A stretch of DNA of 64,000 bases from Cycas panzhihuaensis. Lineage: Eukaryota; Cycadophyta. Each line of letters opens with the position of its first letter. Position 1 is the first letter of the stretch. A program made the position numbers and the translations under genes. The notes below the pieces were generated by a model. The model saw nothing but the letters and a program-made list of their open reading frames with translations, was not told the origin of the DNA and made no database searches. The stretch is from contig CM041465.1 in NCBI GenBank assembly GCA_023213395.1, positions 162,757,741 through 162,821,740 on the forward strand, read 5' to 3'. Of the stretch, positions 23,961 through 36,430 are shown in pieces.

Positions 23961-26248
23961 TGGCATTAAAGTGGATAGTGTGATCCTATGGAACATATTA
24001 GAGCAGGAAGATTGAAGAGCCGAGGTTATCCTGCATTTAATAAGAAGATGCAATTGTGATATATAGACATCAATGGTATAACCAATATGAGCCAAAATTG
24101 AAGATTGTGATTATATTTGGTGAGTTTGATTTATATGTGGATATTTGTTTACGCATATGGCACTTATATTAAATATGCAAAGTTGTTGTAGTGAGTCTAC
24201 AGGTATCAATGCATTTCCTATCATGATTATTGATGCCATTGTTGAGTAAACTTAATTGGATATGCTACCCTAAATGTAAGCCAATGGCATATTGCATGAG
24301 TAATATATATTGCAATTAAATATTAAACCCAAATTATGCAGAGGTTAGTGGTGATACCATATGAAAATATTATGGCTCATATATTTTTTTATAAGTTTGA
24401 AATAAGGGTTTGATAGGTTTATGGTGTACAATATAAGGGTTTGATGGATCAATGAAATTTTAAAGAACATCATTGACTACTGAATAGATCTCTCATTTCA
24501 GCAATTGAGGCTATGGTACAAAGAATCAAAATTAAGTTTTAGTGCCTTTTTTAATTTTCTTTTGAAAAGAATAGGATATAAGCTAAGAGAAAATATTGGT
24601 TTAGATAACCAGGTTGAAGGAACGATGACCAAGAATAAAACCACTACACCCATGTGGTTTTTGGCTCTTGTATTATTCCTATTGTTAAATCTACCATTGG
24701 ATTACTTATCTTATTTTAAAGAAGACACCTTATGCACCTGAAGAATTACAAGTTGAAGAAGTGAAAGAAGTCATACGTAATCATGAAGTAGATTTTTCCC
24801 TTATAGTAGTAGAATGAAGAAATCTACAGAGTCATCTATGAACATGAAGAAATGTGTGACCTAGAAGATATTATTCACCACATTTGGCATGGATGGTAGC
24901 ATATGCCTTTGCATCTATAATTGATTGAAAAGATATACAAACCATAAACAACTTCAATTATGCCTCTAATTACTTATTATGTTAACACTAACTGTATGAA
25001 TGGTAGCTAGAGCTCGAATAATAATATCTATACGATTGATTGAGAAGAAACACAGAATAAAGGAAACAACCAATTTGACAATGGTAGGAAATGGGGGATA
25101 TGTGATCACCCTCCAAACTCATGTAGGGATCTAACAAAGTCATCTTCAATGCTACTTATCTTGTTCTCTTTATTTCTTAGCTCACAAGTCACCAATTTGG
25201 CTTTATAATAATATAACACAATCGCATACAATGAATTAGAATAGTAATAATATAATGTTATAAGACATTATGATTTAAAATTAAATTATTTTTTAGTAAA
25301 ATATTCTATTCGTGAAGCCCCTAGAATGAAGTCACATGAACTTTTGATATGACCTAGAGAGTTTATAAAAGGGGCTTATTTTTAATTTTGCCATTTTTTT
25401 TAATAGCTTACTTATAGTGTTTCTTTGATAACTTCTCACTAGAATGTCAGATCTGAGTGTCATCAAGTGCATTGGGTTCATTACTTTGATATAGCCGAAA
25501 TGGGTAGTTATTTGACCCCCTTTAAATTTTTCATCAAGTAAATTTTAATCGAGGAAGTTGGTGCTTATATTCTTAGTCATTAAAAAAGGGGATTTCTTTA
25601 GACAAAATCTCAAGCCTAGTTTATAAGCTTTGACTTTTTATGCTCTAAAAAAACTGACATTATTTAAAATATTATATAAGAGAGTTATTTAATAAATTTC
25701 ATGAATCACATCATTTATGTAGTGATTGTTAGTCCTTATAAACCCTAGATTGGGTAATTGTATGTTGTTGAGAGTAGGCATGGAGTGCATTGTTATTAGA
25801 AAGGGAAGTCATTTAAGGCTTTAAAAAGAGTTGTTATTGTTAAATCCCATTTGGTAAGAGATGGAACCCACTTACTACTCCTGTACTCAACTTATTTAGC
25901 TAGTTAGGTAGCTTAGTCTATTCCTAGAATAGTTAACTTAGTGCTAATAAAATTATGTATTTAAAGAAGTTTCTTATGGAACTAGCAGTTGCAATGGCTA
26001 GTTACCCATGTAGTCTTGTAAATAGAGCTTTCTTTATACAAATGTCAACAAGAATTGGTTGATGTGTAGTTTCTACATACAACTTGTATAAGATGGAGAT
26101 GTGCTCCATGCTATCCAATATATTGGAAGTAGGCAGATGGTACCTATCTTATCTAGAAAAGATAGATGGTTATTGCCTTGATGAAAGGGTGTTCACCTTG
26201 ATGTGTTAATGTGACATTTGAATTAGGTAATTAAACATTAGAGGAGGG
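23961..26248 (+). other. Non-coding centre of the gene-less element
   Basis: Begins with the primer-binding site and ends with the polypurine tract AGAGGAGGG. The longest open frame (24505-24741, 78 residues, with a hydrophobic end) has no recognisable family and is probably chance. The stretch 25890-26050 looks LTR-like (TATTTAAAG, then TTGTAAATAGAGC), which might mark an older nested piece; this is a guess. Confidence 0.55.
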
Positions 26249-26624
26249 TGTTATAAGTAATGTTTAATGGGTTAATGTTAATGTTAAGGTGTCCCCCTAA
26301 ATCTCTCTTAGAATATTAAATTGGGTTATTAAGTTGTGTACAAGGTAGTGCACGTTTATTCATGTATTTGTCCTATTGATAGACATAAGGGCTCTTTCAT
26401 GTGATTGGACATCCATGAGGTAATTATGTACTATAAATGTATATTCATACCTAATGCAATAATTAAAGATGATTATTTCTAACAAATTTTATTATTTGAT
26501 GTGTTTATATATCTTTCATTCTTTGATTTGTTTATTTATTATTTACATCTTTTATCACCTTATTTATATGTGTTTTATCATATATTTACATGTCTAATAG
26601 TGTTGTTCTGCTATATTTTCAATA
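26249..26624 (+). repeat. 3' LTR of the gene-less element
   Basis: Starts TGTTATAAGTAATG after the polypurine tract and ends TTTTCAATA. Numerous substitutions against the 5' copy indicate an old insertion. Confidence 0.82.
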
Positions 26625-27667
26625 GAAATCAACTTTGAAATTCTTATTTTTGAGTAATCCACAGGGATTTTAATAGTGCTTCCACTACCTTATAGGCATG
26701 TGCCAAATTATGGGGAATACAAATGAGAGGAGGAGAAGCCCCAAATCACTTTTCAACTAGTTACCTGCATGAAAAATAAAATTGAATGTCTCCACCACTT
26801 GTTAGATTAATCACACAACAATATACAAATATATTAAAATTTTTAAAAGAAAATAAAAAGTAAATTTATATATTTATTTGAAAATAAATTTAATAGTAAT
26901 GTGAGCCTTAGAAATGGCAAGATTACCATTACATTTAAACTCAACAATGCTATTAAGCCCTCTTGGCCCCTTTGAACACTTCTAGTTTAATATAAATGAA
27001 ACAAACAAAACCAAAAGAAAGGGAAGCCAAATGAAAAAAAATACAAACTAGATGGAAAATTAAAAATAAAGGAAAATTAAGCATGAAAGATGGAAAGCAA
27101 ACAATATAAGGGGGTGTTTCCCCAAAATTAAAATGGATACAATAGCTCATGGCTTTAAGCTCTAATTAAAATAATCCTCAAAAGGCAAATGGTTTCAATT
27201 ACAGACTCAACTTAGAAGTCCATAAACAACATCAATGATTTGAGTAAGTGTGAAGAATTTTTGGAAACATTTTAACAGCATAATGGTGCTAAAATTTTTG
27301 TCCCCTTATTTTATAAAATGGGGGACTATTTATAGGTGAAGTTGAGGGACTTTAGGTTGGTTTTTGGGTCTATAGTTTGTATAAAACCATGGACCAAATC
27401 CATAAGCCCAAACCCCATGGATTTCGCTAGTAATTAATTCCAGAGCATTAATTTGGCATTAGTTTTATGCGAAAACCATGGGTAGCCTATGGGTTTAAGA
27501 ATTTAGTACATAAAACCATGTAAAAATGCATTTAATTATAGACAAGATGTACATTTTTTTAATCAAGGATGGCAACATCCTATGATGAACTTCATAGTAG
27601 TACAGTTCATTTCGTAATGAGCTTCATAGTCAGTTGGACTATCTTGCAATGAACTCCATTACATGAT
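26625..27667. other. AT-rich spacer
   Basis: No gene, LTR or domain identified. Confidence 0.5.
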
Positions 27668-28314
27668 TATTAGATAAATTTTGATAGGTTGGCAGTGTAG
27701 TTTCTCCCCCCAAGCTTTTGTGAAGGGATGTAATGAGGGCAGGATACCCCCTTGGCCGGGAGGTACAGGGGAGCCGGAACCCCTGCACCCCCCCCCCCCC
27801 CCCGCCCCCCTCCAACGCAAAGAGAGGGTTTGGGGGCAGTAGCTCCCGACCTAAAAATCTAGTACTATAGAACATACTAAATTATAAAGAGAATCGATGT
27901 TGCTCATTCAAAATACTGTAAATTTGATGGCCAAGATTTATGCCTTATATGACTCTCTCATATAGCTTGACTTAGGGAGCTTTTTCATTATGTTAATGGT
28001 ATTCGATATATTGGATGTACTATATTGAGTAGAGATAACTGGTTATTATTGCTATGAGCATTCTACTATAGATTATGTACATTTATCCATTCTTGAATAA
28101 TAAAAATCAATACCTTTCCTGTATGGATGTTTCCCTAGCACACTGCTAGGGTTTTACCATGTTATATCAGATGTATATATTATGGTTTAGCTTTTTGATT
28201 TATTTATTATATTATCTCTAATTTAAGAACTTGCATGTTAAATTTTAGTTTTAATTTGTATAACTAGTTGTAAAATAGTTTAGATCTTGATGGCAATTTC
28301 TAGTTATTAGGACC
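27668..28314 (+). repeat. Copia C 5' LTR, left part (split by the Tat element)
   Basis: Aligns with both LTRs of Copia B (40269-40934 and 44980-45638): shared ATTTTGATAGGTTGG, the GC-rich block, ATGACTCTCTCATATAG, and GGTTTTACCATGTTATATCAG. It starts at TATTAGATAA with about 26 bases deleted just inside, and stops about 15 bases short of the expected end. The missing end is found at 59670-59683, on the other side of the Tat element. A 19-base C run (about 27787-27811) is a peculiarity of this copy. Confidence 0.85.
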
Positions 28315-31300
28315 TAGAATCACACCTATGGGGGGTCACTAGATTTGGGAGAGATTGAACTAATGTGACTGACAACTTCATGGCCAAGGATCTATAAGGG
28401 CAAGGAAGAGAGATCACCCACAAAGGGCGTCAGTGCATTGGAACGTAGGTTTAAGGACCCGCAAATGGTGTACAAACTCCTTTTCAGGGAACACCTCCTT
28501 GATTTGGAGTTGGGGGCAAAAGAGGGATCTCCTCGGTTGGATGAGTAATCTCTAAAAGGGTCCTCCTGTCCTAGATGGCTAAGGAAGGGAGGCAAAGATG
28601 ATGGCGCACCTCTTCTTAGGAAGAGGGGAATAAGTGGGACAAGCCCTAATGGGAAAGATAAAAGACTCGCATGCAAAGCTGGAGTGGTTAGAAGTATGAG
28701 TAGATGAGGAAGAAGTTGGGTTGATGGACTAACTTTGAGCTAAAAGGCAAAGCCAAAGGAGGCTTTGCTAATAGAAAAGAAAGATGAGCTTGAGAGGAGA
28801 TACTCGTAAGGCACCACGCCTAAAACGGGATTAGGTGTGGGAGGCAAACAAAGTAAATTATCCCTACATTTGTTTTCATTATATAGTAAGGTAATGTAGG
28901 GGTGCGGGTTATCGTTGTTTGTGTTAGTTTCTTATAAATGAGAGAAATGAACTTCAAAAGGCATAATGCACCCTCTCTCCCTTTCCTAGGCAGTAACCTC
29001 CCTCTCTTTATCCTTTGTAAACCAGGGAAGAAGAAGGGAAAGCAAATTGCTAAGGAAAAATAATGCGAGTGTGAAATGCAAACCTACTAATGATATGCAA
29101 GGGAAAAGCAAAGTGCCAATGGATGGATGCACAACCGACCTTGCCTAAATCCTAGTGGAAACGAGGGTTTAGGCAAGAAAGGAAAACAAGTAAATGTGTG
29201 ACTGGAGGGAGTGACATCTATTGGTGTGAGTTAGCTAATTCTCGCTATGCAATCTAAATGAGACAAGCAATAACAACCAATAGAATGTAAGTAACACAAT
29301 AATTCTGTCTCTCTCTCTCTCTCTCGTTTAGGAGCAAGGGAGAAGAAGGGCAAAAATAGGAGGAATAAAGTAGGACAAATGTACCTGGGAAGAAGATGGT
29401 CAATGTAGCATCTTTCTCGCTTCCTTCACAGTTTGAACTTTCCTCCTTGGCATGCCTTGCCGTAGATGGCATAGTGAAAAGAGCACCAGCGAGAGGGGGG
29501 TTTCTTTACCTTCCCTAAAATTCAAACAAAAAGAGACTGAAAAGGAAGGAAATGGCTTTATAGAATTTTTAAAGCTTAATAATAATAACAAAGAAAGGAA
29601 GATGTACCTGCAATGGAGGTCTTTGTTCGCTCTGAAGGGTGTGGAACCTACACAACACAAAGTTTTCCCTTTCCCAAGGGGCACTAAATGCATGTAAGGA
29701 GCAGATGCATATAAGAAAATGTATATGTATGTATATATTCCTTTTCGAAGGAAAAGGAGTAAGAGATAATAAACTCAACAAATATCTACTAAATAACAAA
29801 ACATACAACGTTAGTATTGTTTATACCTTGTATGCAAAATGAACAAGTAATGTGGGAAAGAGGGGGTGAAATGAAAAAAATAATGGGTAGCCTTGGAATG
29901 GCTAACACTCCCAACTAAATGGTCCACACGTCCCTAAGCGCTCAAGCCAAAGATTAAGAAGGCCAAGACTTCTCACTAGTAGGTGGAAAGCAAGTTTTTG
30001 CAAATAGAAAAAAGTAACAAAAAAGCTGTAAAAAAAATTGCAAAAGTCGCAAAAGTTGCAAAGTGCAGTTTTTGTAAGACTTGGCAAGAACAATCCCTAA
30101 AGCTAAAAAGGCACAAACTAGGGCTAGAAACCAGGTCATATGTGATCCTTAGTGGCTGGTTACAGGCGTAGCAAGGGGGTGCATATGCTTCAATCAATAG
30201 AAATATCCACTCCAATAGTTTTTTGGGTAAGCAAGGAAGGTATAGAGGAGGAAAAGGGAAGGAGAGAAGGGGGCTTCCCTTGAGGAGAAGGCGTGTGGGT
30301 ACAGAACCCTGCCTAAAACTCCTTCCACTCTCCTATGAACCTCTTTTCCTGCTACCTCCTTGAAAAAACCCTAAAAACGTGAGGAGGAAGTGGACAAGTA
30401 AACAAGAAGGAGGGTTTGCCTCCCAATACAATGAAGAGAAGAAAAACTCCACATATATAAGCAGGAAAGAGACTAGTAAAAGAGCACCTATGCTATAGAA
30501 GGAAAAGAAATAAAGACAAATCTGGAAGTACCTGGTAAGGGTAGATCTATGGCAAATCTACCAGGTAGACTAGATAAGAAAGAGAGTTCTGTTGGGGGGT
30601 TACTAGGAAACCCCTGCAGTACAGCGGAAGAGGAACACAGCCTATTAAAAAGGTGAAGCTTGAGGCTTGGTAAGACATTTGGAGCATGGATTTGTCTTAG
30701 CCAGTACTACTACAGACCTGTAATCTGTATTTCCTATGCTGTAAGAGCTGGTAGCTAGAAGGTGGAGCAAGTATAGCAGAGTTGAAACCTCTTTCAAAAA
30801 CTTATTGAGAGGAGAAGAGAGAAAGAGAGTCAGAAGAAGGCCAAATGAGGTGAATTTTAGGTTTTTAAACCTAACCCTAGCCCAGCAAGTGATTAGGATT
30901 TGACTTAGGCAGGAAATAACCCACTGCCACGTGGCAATTTTGCATTTAATGCAAATTTAGCCATGTCTAAATGAAAAAAGACTTGTGGACAGTCACATCA
31001 CAAAAAACTTCACGGTAGTGTGAAGTTTGCAATGGTACCATGGAGTTTACAGTAGTGCAGCCCAACTAAGGCAAAATGAAAAAGAGGGAGCCTGGAGGCT
31101 TCTAAAAAGGGGGGTCCTAGATCCCAAGAGAACATGATGATATGCTAAGGTGGTAAGGAGGGGCCATAGGACCTCGGAGGACCATAATAAGGGGGAAACT
31201 GTGGGCAAGGACTCCAAAAATGGAGACAAACGACTCATGAGGGTGACAACTGGACCTAAACGGGGTGTTAGGGGCTGTGTCACACCAAGAAGCAATGTAA

Positions 31301-31506
31301 AATGGGCTACAGGAGCCAGAAGTGATTGGGGATGTCATGGAGACATGGTGGAGGGTCGTGGAGTGCCATAGGATATGTATTCCAAATCGTCATAGGCTAA
31401 AAGTGTCAAAATGCAATTATGAACAAGCAAGTAATGCAGAGTGATCGTATAGTTAATCAATTGGGATGCTATGTACATGATGAGCCTTAGTCACCTATGT
31501 CCATTC
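28315..31506 (-). repeat. Tat-like element 3' LTR, main part
   Basis: Collinear with 56428-59640 throughout (same order of landmarks: GGATCTATAAG, the CT run near 29310, GTATATGTATGTATATATTCC, GGCAAGAACAA, GGTGGAGGGTCGTGGAGTGCC). The final 17 bases of this LTR lie beyond the Copia A insertion, at 39170-39186. No meaningful coding frame is present. Confidence 0.9.
30450..30465 (-). promoter_or_regulatory. Candidate TATA box in Tat 3' LTR
   Basis: The minus strand reads GCTTATATATGTGG inside the LTR. The equivalent place in the 5' LTR (about 58540-58550) reads GCTTACATGTGTGG, so the TATA core is destroyed there. A second TATA-like site (minus strand GGAATATATACATAC) is kept in both LTRs near 29735 and 57825. 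Position-based inference only. Confidence 0.25.
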
Positions 31507-31819
31507 TGAAAGAGGTTAATGTATCAAGGTCATTTGTGTAGATTAATTATGCAACCTTAGGATATATTATTAGCATTAGTCTCTTAATGAAATACACTTT
31601 ATGTGCATTTAGATGTAATTTTGGGTTCATGTCATTAGGTGGAAAAATCCTAACCCTAATGCTCACCTTCAATAATAAAAGGTGAAATCTCAAGGAGGGA
31701 GTCATTATTTCATTCTCACCTCTAAGCTTGCTCTCATATCTTGTTTAATATTCTTTTTCATTCTCCATTGCTATTGTGTGCATGTGAGTGATTTATCTCT
31801 TAGATCCATCCTTCATTCA
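31507..31819 (+). repeat. Copia A 5' LTR
   Basis: 313 bases, TG...CA, followed after two bases by the primer-binding site. Contains CAATAATAAAAGG and other AT-rich promoter-like text, but no clear TATA box could be assigned. Confidence 0.93.
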
Positions 31820-31821
31820 TA

Positions 31822-33652
31822 TGGTATCAAAGCTAGAAGGGTATCTATTCACTCCATTCCACTTGCATAGAGTCATTTTGTCTCTCCTTCACCTTCAATG
31901 TAAAGTATTGAGAGTGTATTCATTATTTTTTAACATTTTGAGAGCTTTAAATTATAGTATTTTGCATGTTGATACTTTTTCCATGTGTGAAAAAATTTAG
32001 AGGTGAAGAATATAGGTTTTTGAAGCCGTTCTTTGGAACGATCCGGAAGCATTAAAGGCCCAAAATTTCATAAAAATTTGAACATCTCAGAATTTGATAA
32101 AATTTGGCATGAAAGGTCATCTTGACTAGAGAATCATTTTTGTATTCTAGAGAAACTTCATATTCATCCTACAATAGTGAGTTTTAACTGTGATAAAAGG
32201 GTAAATTTTGTGGATATGTGATTTAAAGCACTTTTCCTAATGAAATCCTTTAATTATAAGCTGAAGATCTGAAAGTTTTATTAAGGGATCTGGTAGATTT
32301 ATGTCTTAAGACCGGTTTAAGATAAATTTTATCAAATTTCATCCACTGGTTAGTGAGATCTATGCAGTTTTCTCACGATTACTGATTTTGCCTACTCAAC
32401 CCCACAAAGGACCTTGTAAGGGCATTTCGGGTAAATTTTTAGTAGATTTTATAAATGGCACATAAGGGAAAGTTAATGTATGTGTAAAAACATAACTTTT
32501 GACATATTAAAGTCTAGATTCTGAGATAGTTGATTTGACATGATTTTATTTTGGTGTTTTTTCAGGTAGAAAAGTTTTTGTGCCTTTTCTAAAATCTGAC
32601 TTCACACCTCTATCAAAAATGATATTCTGGACACTTTTTCCTTTTTCCATAAATTTAGATTTCATCATTTAGGCCTTCATATTTGTAATTTTTAAAAAAT
32701 TGCTCATTTATCATTATTTGTAAATTTTGTGAAAAAATCACAAAATAGGGCAAAATAACATGCATATAGATTTAGTAAAATCATCATTTTAGTGACAAGT
32801 TAATCTGCATTTTAGCCTATTGTGGCTTTTGTATCAAAACTTCTAAAATCATATTTGGAAACATTGTACTAAAGCGAGGGAAACCTTAGATCGGAAGCAA
32901 CATCTAGTTCCCTTGCTAAATCTAGCATGCTTTTTCTATTTGCACACATAGCATAAATCATCATAAAAGTAACAATAACAATAAAGCATCACAAAAGCAG
33001 TAACAACAACAAAGCACCACAAAAGTAGCAACAATAACAAAGCAAGCAAGCATATTTGGCAAGTTTTTATTTCAGTTATACAGAAATATCTTACATTATT
33101 CCTAAAAGGAATCTCATCTGTATGATCTATACCGCTAGTTCTTGACTTGTGCGCACACTTGCCTTAGTTGAAATAGACGAAGGTTGGCCGAAGTCCAACC
33201 CCTAAGGGAGGTGTGAGTTTCATACTAGGTTTGGTCTTAACTGAAATGGTGGTGGAGGGACATGTTAGCCATACCTACGGCCTCCAATAAGGGATAATCC
33301 TAATAACCACCTCGAAAAATTGAAAACATTAATGCAAGATTAAAATTAACCTGGTGTAATATCCGTCATAGCCGTGGGATACGCAGTACCGTTTGACTCT
33401 TCAGAGGAAGTATATAGATGCTCATTGGTGAACTAGGTGAGGACTGGGAGTACCTGGGCTCCACTGTGACTTGGATTTCATCACCAAACGTAGGTGCAGG
33501 TATCGCGGGTGAATGCCCTAATCGTATACTAGAAGCCTTAAGCATCGAAACCTCACCTACATTTGGACATAAGTGAGAGGTTAATGGCATGACATATCAC
33601 CACTCTTTGCCAGCTCTACATTAGGCCTCATTCTTGCATCATTACTTATATT

Positions 33653-33729
<77 letters not shown>

Positions 33730-33860
33730 TTGAAAAATACTTAATCATTGCTTGCTTCTTATCATAACAATCATTTCTACATCCCTGTTGCACCAGGTGT
33801 ACTAGCCACACGTGTTAGTGGCACATACTTTTATCATCTCTTATATTTCTTCATCGTCAC
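31822..33860 (+). other. Copia A primer-binding site and 2-kb leader
   Basis: TGGTATCAAAGC (31822-31833) pairs with initiator tRNA-Met. It is followed by an unusually long leader of about 2 kb without a coding domain. The leader contains short CAACAACAAAGCA-type repeats (about 32960-33050) and the AT microsatellite at 33654-33724. Leader length is atypical for Copia, where gag usually starts within a few hundred bases. Confidence 0.75.
33654..33724. repeat. (AT)n microsatellite
   Basis: About 35 uninterrupted AT units in the Copia A leader, shortly before gag. Its length is likely to vary between individuals and assemblies. Confidence 0.97.
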
Positions 33861-34840
33861 CATGTCATCTCAATTCAAGCAAAATGTTAACTACATATTG
33901 AAATGCAAAGAAAATTGGGATATATGGTACATTAGAATTAAAAATATTGCAAAGTATGAAGGCCTTTGGAGAGCCCACTTGCAACCTACACTCAGCATAC
34001 CAGCAACAACTACAACAACCGCTTCTAGTGGATCTGCCCAAACAGCTTCTACAGATGCTGCAGCTAAACTACAATAGGAGATAGATGATGAAAAGATTCA
34101 TGCAAGAATTTTGTTGGTCATTTATCACTCCTTGCATAACTTGATAAACAAAGAGGAACATGATACAACCTGGAAGGTCCTAGAAGTTCTTAGAAAGAAC
34201 TTTGATACAAAGTCAGATTTAGAATTTGTTTATCTTATTTTGAAATTGAACATATTAAAAATGCAGAAGGGATGAACTCATGAGATAATAGATCTCCTTC
34301 GACTAATCAAACAAGCAATTGATAAAGACTTTAAGACCCAATACATCACTTGGGCATTTTTGATCCAGTCATATTTATATGTCCCCGATTATAAAAACTT
34401 GCTTGGAAGTCTTCAATCTAGTGGAACATTGAAGACACTCAACTTCAAAGCGCTTGCCAAGAAGTTCATAGAATTTGACAAGACCTTTGATACAAACTTT
34501 GTAGCCTCTGACTCTCTTCCAGATGCAGCCTTTGAGGTAGAAGAAAAAGTTTACTACACAAAAAATCAAGGTCCTTCTCGTGGCAGAGGAAATAACCAAG
34601 CAAGAGGAAGAGGAAGAAATATGGGAAATCATCTACAAGGTCAATCAAACCCTCAATCACAACCTCGATAGTTTCAAGGCCAAAGGCCACCTCAACAAAG
34701 AGCAAGATAATCAGGCCAAACTAGTACTTCTTCAAGCACTGGTAATCAAACTATTATGTGTGATCAGTGTAACCGTAAAGGACACTTAGTAAAAGATTGT
34801 AGAATTGCCACTTATAAGTTAGCCAAGTTCTAACCAAAAT
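33861..34840 (+). pseudogene. Copia A gag
   Basis: Begins MSSQFKQNVNYILKCKENWD, a usual gag start (the WD and the following W are typical of this family). The UBN2-like helical core continues through WKVLEVLRKNFDTKSDLEFV and LLRLIKQAIDKDFKTQYITW. An Arg/Gly-rich stretch (GRGNNQARGRGRN) precedes the zinc knuckle CDQCNRKGHLVKDC (about 34758-34800, CX2CX4HX4C intact). Stops interrupt it at about 34075, 34275 and 34670. It would package the element RNA. Confidence 0.88.
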
Positions 34841-36430
34841 ATGGAGCTCACAATGTTGAAGAAACTTGTGAAGAATCCTTTAGTGGTGCAGGTTTTATAC
34901 AAGCACATATTCAAAGAATTGAGGGATCTTTAGCATCAAATGCCATTGACCAACCAAAGAGATACTTTGAAGCTCGGTGTAGATATATCACTTGTGAATT
35001 CCCTTCACCAATGCCATGCCCTATTGGAATTGCCAATAGTGTGGCTTCAATTGATGGACAGTGGATCATGGACACAAGAGCAACTCAACATATGATATGT
35101 AATCACAGTCTATATCAAACATTTGAGTCAAATGTTCATGGAGTTGTTCACATGGCTGATAAATCACAACAACCTGTTGAAGAAATTGACAATATTTACC
35201 TGAAACTCCTAGGCTTAGAAGATTTTACATTGCTTGATGTCTTATACATACCCAAACTCAAACAAAACCTACTCTCTTTATCCACACTTGTTTCTCGTGG
35301 ATTTGATTTGAGTGTAACCGCAAATGACTAGACTCTCAAGGTCATTCACTCTCTAACTAATCAGGTGGTTTTGACTGGACATCTCTTTGGTAAACTCTTT
35401 CGATTGAATGACTCTCTATCTTCTAAAGCCCATTGTGCCCAAAGCCCTTATGCTGATGAAGAATTTGTATTTAATTCCATCTTGACCCATCTAACATTGT
35501 CACTAGAAGCTCTTTGGCATGCTCGCATGGGCCATGTTCATATTGATAGACTTAGAGATCTTTCTAACACTTTTCTGAACCTTCCAAAGTTTTCCTCTAA
35601 GCCCTTCAAATGTGAAGCTTGTATCATTACCAAATCTTATCGACAACCCTTTTCCAAAAGTCAGTGGAAATTGAGCCATCCATTATAATTGGTACACTTT
35701 GATTTGTGTAGGCCAATGCCCATTCCTTCACTGAAGCGCAAGCTATATTATATCTCTTTCATTGATGATTTCACTAGAAAAGTATGGGTAGCATTTCTAC
35801 ACAAGAAAGATGAAGCATTCTGTATATTCAAGGAATTCAAAGCCCTCACTGAAAAAGAGTTAGGTTATCAACTCAAATGTCTTCGAACTGATAATGGTGG
35901 CGAATATACCTCACATGAGTTTGAAAGCTACCTTCGAGACAATGGCATCAAGCATCAAACAATAATAGTAGGTACCCCACAACAAAATGGAGTTGATGAG
36001 CATATGAACATGACAATCATGAACATGGCCCATGCTATGTTATTATACAAAAATATACCTGCCTATCTATGGGCTGAAGTAATTTGGACAGTTGTTTATT
36101 ATATCAATGTTGTTAGCCCATCAAATTAAGTATAATCACCTAATGAAAAGTGGTCAGGACAAGCCCCCATTATTTACTACTTTAAAATTTTTCGCTCTAC
36201 ATGCTATGCATACACTCTAGATGTAGATCAAAATAAACTCCAGCCAAGGGCACTTAAAGGCATCTTTGTTGGATACCTTATGGATAAGAAAGGGTATAAG
36301 GTATTCATACCTTCACAACAAAAAATCATCATTACCAGAGATGTCATTTTTGCATAGACAGAGGATCAGTTACTTAAATTAGACTCCATAGTACTCTCAT
36401 GCTGGTACAATAATGTTATCAAGTATGATG
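34841..36430 (+). pseudogene. Copia A protease and integrase
   Basis: The protease active site reads WIMDTRATQHMICN (about 35065-35105), so DTG has become DTR. Next is VLYIPKLKQNLLSLSTL, then the integrase zinc module WHARMGHVHIDRL and CEACIITKS with all His and Cys kept. The core has HFDLCRPM, RTDNGGEYTSHEFE and QQNGVDEHMN, so Asp, Asp and Glu all remain. After a stop at 36127 the C-terminal part LKGIFVGYLMDKKGYKVF is still legible. A stop at 35686 separates the zinc module from the core. Confidence 0.9.

Larger units (their letters stand above)
23586..26624 (+). mobile_element. LTR element without recognisable genes
   Basis: Two similar direct repeats of about 375 bases (23586-23960 and 26249-26624) flank a 2.3-kb centre. 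The left repeat is followed at once by TGGCATTAAAGTGG, a decayed initiator tRNA-Met site. The right one is preceded by AGAGGAGGG, a polypurine tract. These place the element on the plus strand and confirm the LTR reading. The centre has no gag, protease, RT or integrase motif in any frame I examined. It fits a non-autonomous retrotransposon that depends on another element's proteins. Flanking target duplications are not clear (AAAAA left, GAAAT right). Confidence 0.8.

Noticed and set aside
24505-24741. Plus-strand 78-residue frame with a hydrophobic stretch resembling a membrane segment
   Set aside because: Lies in the non-coding centre of an LTR element, has no family similarity, and is within chance length for AT-rich DNA.
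27639-27875. Minus-strand frame with a poly-Gly run
   Set aside because: Created by the C homopolymer inside a Copia LTR; not a gene.
29976-30215. Overlapping small frames with hydrophobic Cys/Phe-rich residues on both strands
   Set aside because: They lie in the Tat 3' LTR and are not kept in the matching part of the 5' LTR (58060-58300).
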